DNA of 9,763 nt from Chloroflexota bacterium (GTDB lineage Bacteria > Chloroflexota > Anaerolineae > Aggregatilineales > Phototrophicaceae). The stretch's first letter is position 1. Every line of letters starts with the position of its first letter. A model generated the notes under the pieces. The model was not told the origin of the DNA. It did not search any database and worked only from the letters and a program-made list of their open reading frames with translations. Position numbers and translations under genes: made by a program. The stretch spans positions 1 through 9,763 of the forward strand of contig JAEVZT010000510.1 of the NCBI GenBank assembly GCA_023392115.1. The letters run 5' to 3'. Below, in pieces: positions 1-6,736 of the stretch.

Positions 1-116
1 CCTCGCTGATCGAGAACCTGATACTTCCGGCGAGCGAGGTCTACACGATTGAAGTCGGCAGCTATAACGATCAGTTCGGCGGCGAGTACGTGCTGCGGGT
101 CAGTGAAGGCGGCTGA
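1..116 (+). CDS. C-terminal end of a protein with a PPC-like beta domain (5'-truncated)
   Basis: The frame that starts at base 3 is open to a TGA at 114-116 and gives 37 residues ending in VYTIEVGSYNDQFGGEYVLR plus a short tail. Alternating hydrophobic and polar residues, the aromatic and Gly placement and the 'Y-T-I-x-V ... G-x-Y-x-L-x-V' pattern resemble the last strands of bacterial pre-peptidase C-terminal (PPC) beta-sandwich domains. These are usually found on secreted proteins. The rest of the gene lies to the left of the window, so its main function cannot be told. It lies 93 bases upstream of the transporter on the same strand, and no strong terminator was seen between them. The PPC assignment rests on pattern resemblance only. 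Confidence 0.6.
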   Translation, partial: SLIENLILPASEVYTIEVGSYNDQFGGEYVLRVSEGG

Positions 117-209
117 AAGCCTTACGCAAGGTGACTGTGCTTTACTAGACTGAGGGCGGGTGCGGTGGACTGCGTTCCATCGCAAGCAACACAAAGTAGG
201 TAGAGGGAA
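117..209 (+). other. Intergenic leader of the transporter gene
   Basis: This 93-base gap holds only a small cctt/aagg inverted repeat near 121-131, too short for a convincing terminator. TAGACT at 146-151 is a possible -10 box, but no good -35 box stands at the right distance. An AGTAGG sequence at 195-200 lies 9 bases before the ATG at 210 and is the likely ribosome binding site. A GAGGG closer to the start sits too near to act alone. Confidence 0.35.
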
Positions 210-2942
210 ATGACAGTTCAAACGCAGGAGCGGACGTGCCCGAACTGCGGCGCGCTCCAACCTGTCGGCGCGACACGCTGCTCGAACTGTGGACAGCAGT
301 TCACAGTGACCCTGCGCGCCGATCAGCTTGAGGCGTTCTTGCAAATCGTACCGGACAGCGGCAAAGCCTACACGCTCGCGCTGACCGGGTCGACGGTTCA
401 CATTGGCAGCGATCCGAGTCAGGAAATATCGATACAGGCGCGCGGGGTCGCGCCGCGCATGGTACGCTTGAGCATGGAAAGCGGCGGCTACCGCCTGCAC
501 GACCTGACAAGCTATCCGGGCGACGTGACGGTCAACGAGAAATACGTCGAGGACACCATCCTGACGAACGGCGACAAGATTCGCCTTCAGGACGGTTCGG
601 GCGTAGGCGTGACCATCACTTTTATCAACCCGATGGAGCATGCGGCGACGCCGGTCGCCCGGCGCACTTACAAGATCGACGTCTCGCCATTCGTCATCGG
701 GCGCAGCCCCGACGCCAACCTGCGCGTCGACGCGCTGGCGGTATCGTGGTTTCACGCCCAGATCGTCGAGCAGGGGCGCGCCCACGTCATCCATGACCTC
801 AACAGCACCAACGGCACATATGTCAACGACCAGCGCATCACCTCGCCGCGTCAGCTTCACGACGACGACGTGATCCGCATCGATCAAGTGCTGCTGACGT
901 ATAAAGACGGCAGCTTGGCGCAGTCGTCGACGATCCAGCATTTTGACATGGACGCGATGGGCTTGCAGATGCAGGTGCAGACCGGCTTTCCCCGCCGGCG
1001 GACGCTCAACCTGCTCAACGACGTGTCGATTTCGATCGATCCCAACGAATTTGTCGCCATCATTGGCGGCAGTGGATCGGGCAAGTCGACGCTCCTGCGC
1101 GCGCTTAACGGCGCGAACCGGGCGACGGGCGGCAAGGTGCTCGTCAACGGCGACGAGCTGTACGACAACTACGAGCTGTACCAGCCGGTGATCGGCTACG
1201 TGCCGCAGACCGACATCGTCCAGAACAGCCTGACCGTCTATCAAACACTGCTGTTCGGCGCGCGCCTGCGCTTCCCCAATGAGCCGGAAGTGTCGCGCGT
1301 CGAGCGCGTTGACCGCGTGATCGAGCAGCTTCAACTGACGGAAGCGCGCAACACGGTCGTCGGGCGGTTGAGCGGCGGGCAGAAGAAGCGCGTCTCTATC
1401 GCAATGGAGTTGATGGCAGAGCCGCACCTGATGTTCATGGACGAGCCGTCGTCGGGTCTTGACCCCGGTCTTGACAGGACGATGATGGAAACGCTGCGGC
1501 GGCTGGCGAATCGCGGCAACATCGTCGTCGTCGTCACGCATACGACGCTCAACATTGGCATCTGTGACAAGGTCGCGTTGATGTCGCGCGGTCATTTGAC
1601 GTTCTACGGTCCGCCGAAAGAGGCGCTGACGTTCTTCGGCGTGCGCGACTTCACCGAGCTTTACAACCGCGTGCTCCAGTCGCCGGACGGCGATTCGTCG
1701 GTGGACCCGCGAGAAGCGGCGGCGATGTGGTCGGAGAAGTTCAAGAAGACGCCATACTACGATCAGTATGTCATCAAACGGCAGGCGCCGTCACCGGAAG
1801 AAATGTCGGCGAAACACTCGGTGCTGTCGAACCGTCGCCTGCGCCACAGGCGTCGCGGATCGTTCGGGCAGCAGGCGCGCACGCTGATCGCGCGGACGCT
1901 GGCGCTGGCGCTGCGCGACTTCCGCACCATGATCGCGCTGCTGGTCGTCCTGCCGCTGGTCGGCTTGTTCCTCGGCTTGATCAGCCTCGATCCTGTCGAC
2001 AACACGCGCGGGCAAATGCTGATCGACCGATTCGACTCGGATGCGGAACTTCGCACGTTCTTTGATCGTCTACCATTAGCCGATGTTTCCGCCCCTGATG
2101 AAGAAGCGGCAGACGCGGCTGAAGGATCGGATGACGCGGAAGCGGCAGAATCGGCGGCGCGACCGGCGACCAGCGCGCCGTCTGTCAGGCGGACGGCGAC
2201 CTTTGTCCCGGCGAGCGACGCGCAGCGGCTGTTGTTTATGCTGTCGCTGTCGGTGACGCTGCTCGGCATCTTCGCGTCGGCGTACACGATCGTCGAGGAG
2301 AAAACGTTGTTCCTGCGCGAGCGAATGGCGAACCTGCGGATAGGACCGTACCTGACTTCGAAAGTCATGGTTTACGGCATTTTCGCCTTGTTTAGCTGCT
2401 TTCTCGCGCTGATCACGCTGTCCGCGGGCGTGGTTTTGCCGGAGCAGGGCGTGTTGATGTGGGGTCCCTTGGAACTCTTCATCACGCTGGCGCTGACGGC
2501 GCTGGCGGGCGTCAGCATGGGCGTACTGATATCGGCGGTCAACCGTCAGGTGAATGCCGTAACCTATCTCGTGCTGGGCGTGTTATTCGTCCAGATTCTA
2601 CTGCCCGGCGTCTTGTTCGCCATGGACGGCGCGCTCGAAATCCCGTCGCGGCTGACGGTGACGCGCTGGTCGCTGGAAGCGCTCGGCGCGACGGCGCACA
2701 TGGTTGATCGTGACGCCGAAGGGCATTTCGTCGTCGAGGTGCAGCCGATTAACCCGCGCACGGGTGAGCCGCTCGAGGGCGCGCCGCCCGCGCGGCAGGC
2801 GTACCGCGCGCCGTCGGCGGTCAGCGTCGACTATCCCATCACGGCAGATGATCTGCTCGTGCGCTGGGGGGCGCTGCTTGGTTTCTCGGTGATCTTCCTG
2901 ATGGGCGCGGGGGTTGCGCTTAATCGGGCAGAGAGTTTTTAG
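210..2942 (+). CDS. Zinc ribbon-FHA-FHA-ABC transporter (ABCG/Rv1747-like half transporter)
   Basis: A 910-residue membrane transporter with sensing domains at the N-terminus. Residues 10-27 carry a CxxC...CxxC zinc ribbon (C10, C13, C24, C27). Residues 55-140 form a degenerate FHA domain: it has GS for the usual GR, no Ser/His pair and no NGT motif. Residues 155-232 form an intact FHA domain with GRSP (164-167), S179/H182 and NSTNGTYVN (198-206), fit to bind phosphothreonine. The ATPase has Walker A GGSGSGKST (286-294), Q333, signature LSGGQ (387-391), Walker B ending in MDEP (410-413) and H444. The membrane domain has about six helices, near 573-592, 672-691, 719-743, 752-775, 781-805 and 886-904, with a large outer loop before the last, as in ABCG proteins. 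The order FHA-FHA-ABC-membrane matches mycobacterial Rv1747, whose FHA domains are phosphorylated and bound by a Ser/Thr kinase. No such kinase is in this window. The substrate is unknown. Being a half transporter, it probably dimerises. Confidence 0.93.
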   Translation: MTVQTQERTCPNCGALQPVGATRCSNCGQQFTVTLRADQLEAFLQIVPDSGKAYTLALTGSTVHIGSDPSQEISIQARGVAPRMVRLSMESGGYRLHDLTSYPGDVTVNEKYVEDTILTNGDKIRLQDGSGVGVTITFINPMEHAATPVARRTYKIDVSPFVIGRSPDANLRVDALAVSWFHAQIVEQGRAHVIHDLNSTNGTYVNDQRITSPRQLHDDDVIRIDQVLLTYKDGSLAQSSTIQHFDMDAMGLQMQVQTGFPRRRTLNLLNDVSISIDPNEFVAIIGGSGSGKSTLLRALNGANRATGGKVLVNGDELYDNYELYQPVIGYVPQTDIVQNSLTVYQTLLFGARLRFPNEPEVSRVERVDRVIEQLQLTEARNTVVGRLSGGQKKRVSIAMELMAEPHLMFMDEPSSGLDPGLDRTMMETLRRLANRGNIVVVVTHTTLNIGICDKVALMSRGHLTFYGPPKEALTFFGVRDFTELYNRVLQSPDGDSSVDPREAAAMWSEKFKKTPYYDQYVIKRQAPSPEEMSAKHSVLSNRRLRHRRRGSFGQQARTLIARTLALALRDFRTMIALLVVLPLVGLFLGLISLDPVDNTRGQMLIDRFDSDAELRTFFDRLPLADVSAPDEEAADAAEGSDDAEAAESAARPATSAPSVRRTATFVPASDAQRLLFMLSLSVTLLGIFASAYTIVEEKTLFLRERMANLRIGPYLTSKVMVYGIFALFSCFLALITLSAGVVLPEQGVLMWGPLELFITLALTALAGVSMGVLISAVNRQVNAVTYLVLGVLFVQILLPGVLFAMDGALEIPSRLTVTRWSLEALGATAHMVDRDAEGHFVVEVQPINPRTGEPLEGAPPARQAYRAPSAVSVDYPITADDLLVRWGALLGFSVIFLMGAGVALNRAESF

Positions 2943-2955
2943 TTCGTGAGGCTGC

Positions 2956-2962
2956 AGGGGAG
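2956..2962 (+). promoter_or_regulatory. Ribosome binding site that decides the protease start
   Basis: AGGGGAG lies 10 bases before the ATG at 2973. An in-frame GTG at 2946, only 3 bases after the transporter stop, has no comparable site and would put nine extra residues before the signal peptide. The ATG is therefore preferred. Confidence 0.7.
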
Positions 2963-2972
2963 AATACAATCG

Positions 2973-5435
2973 ATGTTGAAACGTTTATCACTCTTTGTCG
3001 TCCTAGCATTGTTGACCTCGGTGTTCATCCTGCCAGTCACGGCGCAGGATGCCACCCCGTCGCCGACCGGCACACCCCGCGCGGGGATTCAACCGGTCGA
3101 CGTCACGCCAACGCCCACGCCGCGCGTGGTCAGCCCGGTGCGCGAGGGTCTGCCGGACGAGATCGACGGCACACCGATTGCGCCGCCGCCGGTCGCGCCG
3201 CCGCCGACGCTGGACGATCTGTTTGAACGGTATCCCGACCTCGCACCGTATGTCGCCGAACTTGACGAGATGGTCGTCGAGGATATTGACTTCGCCGAAC
3301 TGTACGAGCACATTGTCACGATCTTCGATGAAGAAGGTGGCGCGGGGCTGGCGGCGTTCCTCAACGAAAGCGGGATCATGGAGAAGCTCGGCTTGCCGTT
3401 GAGCTATCTCGACCTGCTGACCGAGTACGACGAAGGCGGTTTGCTCGCCGTTGAGGAACTGGCGCGCGTGCGCGGGATCATCAACGACAATGACGAGCTA
3501 GTCGGCTACCTTGCGATCGACGCGCGCGAGAACGTCGACGAGGCGACCGAGGCGCTCGAAGACCTCGGCGTGAGCGTCTACGCTTATCTGCCGAATACTG
3601 ACGAACTCGAAATTGGCATTCCGCTCGACATTCTGGCGCAGTACCAGACCCCCGGCACGATGATCGATTATCTGGTGACGATCGCCAACGCGCCGCACGT
3701 CGTCGGCTTCCGCGGTCCTGTCGGGCACTTTCCGACCAGCCCGTCGTTTCAAGCAGATTCTGTCAACGGGGATTACATCAACACCGACGCGTGGAACGCG
3801 GCCGGTTACAGCGGACAGGGCGTCCGCGTTGGCGTTCTCGACGTCGGGGGTTTCGGCAGGATTCAGTCGATGATTCAGGCGGGTGAACTGCCGAGCAACA
3901 TCGTCGGCAATTACCCGCTCAACCAGATGGAGCAGCAGGCGAGCGATCACGGGACGGCATGCGCGATCGTTATTCACCGCGTCGCGCCAAACGCCGAATT
4001 GTTCGTCGCCTACTACGACGGCACGGACACCAGCTTCTTCAATGCGCTGCAGTTTTTTGTCGACAATCAGGTCGACGTCATCAACTACTCCGGTGGCTCG
4101 TCGGTTGGTCCGCGCGATGGCACGTGGGGACAGTCGATGTACGTCAACGAGTTCGTTCGCCAGACGGGGATCCTGTGGGTGAACTCCGCGGGCAATGAAG
4201 CCATGTCGCACTCGATGTGGTATTACACCCCCGGCGACGACGGCTGGCAGGACTTCGGCAACGGCAGTGGTGATTACTGGCTGCCGTACATCGCCAACGG
4301 CAACTTCGGCATGGTCGCCTTGAACTGGCCCGGCAACTGGAACGGCGGCGAAGCCACGAACTTTACGTTCATCGTTCACGACGGGAACGACAACGAGATC
4401 GCCGTCGCCGCCGAAGCGCGGAACGGTGGGCGCAATCACTTCCCGTTCCAATTCACCGCCTTTGAGACCGTTCCCGGGGAAATCTACTACATCGCCATTC
4501 AGGGCGGAAGCGGCGCGGTCGAGAACACAATCCTCGACATCTTCGCCACGCGCGGGACAATGGCAGACTGGGCGGTTGTGCCGCAGTACAGCGTCAGTAT
4601 TCCCGGCGACGCTTCCAGTTCGCTGACGGTCGCCGCGACCGGGCGCGCTTCGGACGTGCTTGAACCTTACAGCTCGCAGGGTCCACGCATGGACAACGAG
4701 AATAAGCCGGACATCGCCGCGCCGACCGGCGAGCAGATGCCGGGCTACACCTCGCAGTTTGGCTTCAACGGCACCTCGGGCGCAGCCCCGCTGGTCGCGG
4801 GCGCGGCGGCGCTGGTGATGGAAGCCTTCCCGAACATGAGCGCGCAGGAAGTCAAGGCGTACCTGATGACAAACGTCGTCGACGTCGGTGACAGCGGCAC
4901 CGATCCGCAGTTCGGCACAGGTATTCTCATGATGCCGGAGCTAGGTGCGGAACCGACGCAGCCGGGTCCGGAGCCAACGCGACAGCCGGGTCCCGGACCG
5001 GGACCGGGTCCTCAGCCGACCGCGCAGCCGAGTGGCAGCGCTTCGGCGACACTGCTCGATCAGCAGGTACAGTATGGCGTTCGCAGCGGTGGTGATACCG
5101 GGATGCAGGTCACACTGTCGTTCCAAGTCGACGGCATGCTCGACAAGGACATCGCTGTGGTGATGCTGTTTGGCGACGGGCAGGGGAATGCGCTGGCAAC
5201 GACCGATGAGGATTATCAGCTCTTCGGCACGATCGGTACCGGCTTCCTCTATACGGTGCAGTACGATCAGTCAGTGTTCAGCGATGTTGTGCTGTTCATT
5301 CCGGATCGCCTGTTCACCGACCTGCCAGTTGGAACCGAACTGACTTACTGGCTGGCAATCCTCGACCTCTCCGATAGCCAGAATATTCGAGCGCTGTGGG
5401 AGAGCGAGTTGTTCGAGATAGCGATTGTCGGTTAA
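2973..5435 (+). CDS. Secreted subtilisin-like serine protease (family S8) with insert and extra C-terminal domain
   Basis: An 820-residue protein exported by a Sec-type signal peptide: MLKR, a hydrophobic core, then VTA|QD with likely cleavage after A24. A Pro/Thr-rich stretch (about 27-80) follows. Residues 175-250 look like an I9-type inhibitory propeptide. The S8 core keeps every key residue: D290 in VLDVGG, H326 in DHGTACA, oxyanion N408 in NSAGNE and S602 in GTSGAAP. It should therefore be active. N408 to S602 is 194 residues against 66 in subtilisin (N155 to S221), so about 125 residues are inserted. The insert, near 415-540, is beta-rich and PPC-like (NFTFIVHDG, then EIYYIAIQGG). A Pro-Gly linker (about 657-690) leads to a 130-residue beta-rich C-terminal domain that I cannot name. 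It starts 30 bases after the transporter stop, so the two are probably cotranscribed. Substrate unknown. The DVGG at the Asp motif is slightly unusual (commonly DTG or DSG). Confidence 0.92.
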   Translation: MLKRLSLFVVLALLTSVFILPVTAQDATPSPTGTPRAGIQPVDVTPTPTPRVVSPVREGLPDEIDGTPIAPPPVAPPPTLDDLFERYPDLAPYVAELDEMVVEDIDFAELYEHIVTIFDEEGGAGLAAFLNESGIMEKLGLPLSYLDLLTEYDEGGLLAVEELARVRGIINDNDELVGYLAIDARENVDEATEALEDLGVSVYAYLPNTDELEIGIPLDILAQYQTPGTMIDYLVTIANAPHVVGFRGPVGHFPTSPSFQADSVNGDYINTDAWNAAGYSGQGVRVGVLDVGGFGRIQSMIQAGELPSNIVGNYPLNQMEQQASDHGTACAIVIHRVAPNAELFVAYYDGTDTSFFNALQFFVDNQVDVINYSGGSSVGPRDGTWGQSMYVNEFVRQTGILWVNSAGNEAMSHSMWYYTPGDDGWQDFGNGSGDYWLPYIANGNFGMVALNWPGNWNGGEATNFTFIVHDGNDNEIAVAAEARNGGRNHFPFQFTAFETVPGEIYYIAIQGGSGAVENTILDIFATRGTMADWAVVPQYSVSIPGDASSSLTVAATGRASDVLEPYSSQGPRMDNENKPDIAAPTGEQMPGYTSQFGFNGTSGAAPLVAGAAALVMEAFPNMSAQEVKAYLMTNVVDVGDSGTDPQFGTGILMMPELGAEPTQPGPEPTRQPGPGPGPGPQPTAQPSGSASATLLDQQVQYGVRSGGDTGMQVTLSFQVDGMLDKDIAVVMLFGDGQGNALATTDEDYQLFGTIGTGFLYTVQYDQSVFSDVVLFIPDRLFTDLPVGTELTYWLAILDLSDSQNIRALWESELFEIAIVG
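4986..5009 (+). repeat. Short hexamer repeat coding the Pro-Gly linker
   Basis: Four near-identical hexamers (ccgggt, cccgga, ccggga, ccgggt) encode alternating Pro-Gly in the hinge between the protease core and its C-terminal domain. Such in-frame repeats can change copy number without breaking the frame. Confidence 0.6.
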
Positions 5436-5456
5436 CGGGTAACATTTTCTAGAAGC

Positions 5457-5488
5457 AAGCGGGGCGAACCAACGTGTTCGTCCCGCTT
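5457..5488 (+). terminator. 13-bp hairpin between convergent genes, possible terminator
   Basis: Bases 5457-5469 pair with 5476-5488 around a 6-base loop. There are twelve Watson-Crick pairs and one G-U pair (5464 with 5481). It begins 21 bases after the protease stop, and its right arm ends on the first base of the stop codon of the convergent small gene. On the minus-strand RNA the wobble becomes a C-A mismatch, so it is stronger as a terminator for the plus-strand genes. Neither side has a clear U tract, so termination would be Rho-independent only in a weak or non-canonical way. Confidence 0.5.
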
Positions 5489-5715
5489 CATGAGCGCCTC
5501 TCGCCGTCGCCTGCGTCGCCTGTGTGGTTTGTGCCGCTCTCGATCGCCTCAAGCAGCTTCGTCAAGTCGTTGGCTGCAATTTCCAGCCCATCGCTGATGC
5601 CAAACGCATGCGCGCGCAGGACGGTCGGCTGCGAGGAATCGGCGCCTTGGTTGCGTGCTTCCGCAGCCAGCGTTCGCCAATGTTCGATCAGTTCGATCAG
5701 CCTATCGCTGTCCAT
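5488..5715 (-). CDS. Small helical protein of unknown function
   Basis: A 75-residue acidic protein that I do not recognise. Residues 3-22 (DRLIELIEHWRTLAAEARNQ) and about 36-60 (AHAFGISDGLEIAANDLTKL and on) read as two amphipathic helices joined by a short polar turn. The Gly/Thr/Asp/Arg-rich tail looks disordered. There is no signal peptide or membrane segment, so it is probably cytosolic and may dimerise. An AAGGGA lies about 10 bases upstream of the ATG at 5715, a fair ribosome binding site. It follows the response regulator on the same strand after an 89-base gap and could share its transcript. The plus-strand reading of the same DNA gives a Ser-rich, unstructured product, which favours this strand. 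Coding status is likely but not certain. Confidence 0.6.
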   Translation of the reverse strand: MDSDRLIELIEHWRTLAAEARNQGADSSQPTVLRAHAFGISDGLEIAANDLTKLLEAIESGTNHTGDAGDGERRS

Positions 5716-5804
5716 GACAGCCCATTCCCTTAAATCGTGTACGGCTTCACCGCATAGCCCCGATTGTAACTTACGATGAAATAGATACTAGTGGCAGTTT
5801 GCTG

Positions 5805-6455
5805 CTAATTATTCGGCGTGACGAGGCGATTCTGGACGGCGACGGCGACCGCTTCGGTACGGCTCGACGTCTGGAGCTTGGCGAGAATGTTGCTGACATG
5901 CTTCTTCGCTGTCGAATGGCTGATGCTCAACTGCCCTGCGATCTCGACGTTCGTCATCCCCTTGATCAACATGCCGAGAACTTCGCGCTCGCGCCCCGTC
6001 AGGCGGAAATTGTCGGCGGTTGGGCGGTGGGTCGCGCTGACCAGCGCTTGCGCCGCTTCCCGCGCCAGCGTCGACTTTCCTTCATATGCTGCGCGGATGG
6101 CGGCGGCGAGGTTTTCGACCGATACGTTTTTGATCAGGTAGCTGATCGCGCCCGCCTGAATTGCCGACTGCACCATCTCCTCGTTGTCAAAGCTTGTCAG
6201 GGCGATGACGTGCATTGCCGGGAATTTTTCGCGGATGAGGCTCGTCGCCTTGACGCCGTCCATTTCCGGCATGACCAAGTCCATCAACACGACGTCCGGT
6301 TGAAGCTGCTCGCACAGCGCTACCGCTTCCAGTCCCGTCGATGCCTCGCCGACCAGTTCGAGATCGCTGCATGTATTGATGAAAGTTGCTAACCCATTTC
6401 GCAGCAAGTCGTGATCGTCGGCAATCAGGATGCGAATAGCTGAACTCTCCCCCAT
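5805..6455 (-). CDS. NarL/LuxR-family response regulator
   Basis: A 216-residue two-domain DNA-binding regulator. The receiver domain (about 7-122) has the acidic pair D13/D14, phosphoacceptor D59 in VLMDLVMPEMDG, T87 and K109. The output domain is a LuxR-type helix-turn-helix (about 150-213) with the family's LTxREREVL opening and a NVEIAGQLSISHSTAKKHVS recognition region. This is the standard layout for a phosphorylation-controlled transcription factor. The frame runs upstream to 6527, but the ATG at 6455 is chosen: AGGAGT lies 5 bases before it, and the protein then begins right before the first receiver strand. It is divergent from the receiver-kinase at 6737. NarL-type regulators usually pair with HisKA_3 kinases, while the kinases seen here look like the HisKA type, so the cognate kinase may lie elsewhere. 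Confidence 0.95.
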   Translation of the reverse strand: MGESSAIRILIADDHDLLRNGLATFINTCSDLELVGEASTGLEAVALCEQLQPDVVLMDLVMPEMDGVKATSLIREKFPAMHVIALTSFDNEEMVQSAIQAGAISYLIKNVSVENLAAAIRAAYEGKSTLAREAAQALVSATHRPTADNFRLTGREREVLGMLIKGMTNVEIAGQLSISHSTAKKHVSNILAKLQTSSRTEAVAVAVQNRLVTPNN

Positions 6456-6460
6456 TCGGT

Positions 6461-6466
6461 ACTCCT
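6461..6466 (-). promoter_or_regulatory. Ribosome binding site of the response regulator
   Basis: On the minus strand this reads AGGAGT, 5 bases before the ATG at 6455. It decides that start over the longer frame reaching 6527. Confidence 0.75.
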
Positions 6467-6542
6467 GTTGAATGCTGCCAAAACGGATTGTTGAGGTGCG
6501 AAACACCGCATTCCGCGCACAAATCATACAATAAAGTCTTTA

Positions 6543-6571
6543 ATTATACAGTTGACTTAGTCAAGGTGCAA
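6543..6571 (-). promoter_or_regulatory. Sigma-70-type promoter of the response regulator
   Basis: On the minus strand TTGCAC (6571-6566) and a perfect TATAAT (6548-6543) are separated by exactly 17 bases. The predicted start of transcription is near 6536, giving a leader of about 80 bases before the ATG at 6455. The -35 box matches the consensus only at TTG. Confidence 0.6.
6552..6564. promoter_or_regulatory. 13-bp perfect palindrome, candidate operator
   Basis: TTGACTTAGTCAA has two 6-base arms that are exact reverse complements around one central base. It lies wholly within the 17-base spacer of the minus-strand promoter (6549-6565), where a bound protein would block polymerase. The divergent response regulator is a possible binder (autoregulation), but nothing in the sequence proves that. 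Confidence 0.5.
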
Positions 6572-6689
6572 CTACTGCGCTATGAACAACTCACCCAAGT
6601 GGGCACCGAACCTTTAGTCCATTCCGCCGAAGAAACGAAAAATTGTTGAAAAAGTGTAACCTCCATGAATTTCTTGTAATGTCGCGGCA

Positions 6690-6695
6690 TATAAT
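6690..6695 (+). promoter_or_regulatory. TATAAT -10 box for the receiver-kinase gene
   Basis: A perfect TATAAT in the AT-rich divergent gap. Transcription would start near 6702, about 35 bases before the GTG at 6737. No good -35 box lies 16-18 bases upstream, so an activator may be needed, or the match is chance. Confidence 0.4.
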
Positions 6696-6736
6696 CAGAC
6701 TATCCAGAAGTGTTTGCGGCAGACGAGGCGCAGCTA

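Noticed and set aside
1763..2368. Minus-strand open frame of 201 residues inside the transporter
   Set aside because: It is antisense to the membrane domain region, is Ser/Arg/Ala-rich, and has no start context or domain.
2946..2972. Longer N-terminus of the protease from GTG 2946
   Set aside because: It has no ribosome binding site, and would bury the signal peptide behind nine extra residues. AGGGGAG clearly serves the ATG at 2973.
3498..4451. Minus-strand open frame of 317 residues opposite the protease
   Set aside because: It lies inside the S8 protease, whose plus-strand frame carries the full catalytic set. The antisense product is Val/Arg-rich with no recognisable domain, as expected from GC-rich codon bias.
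5474..5779. Plus-strand open frame of 101 residues opposite the small helical protein
   Set aside because: It is Ser-rich without structure and starts within the hairpin loop. The minus-strand frame has the better ribosome binding site and a helical pattern.
5799..6392. Plus-strand open frame of 197 residues opposite the response regulator
   Set aside because: The minus strand encodes an unmistakable receiver plus LuxR helix-turn-helix. The plus product is Arg/Asp-rich shadow coding.
6456..6527. N-terminal extension of the response regulator to 6527
   Set aside because: The 24 extra residues have no homology-like pattern, and the AGGAGT site at 6461-6466 fixes the ATG at 6455.
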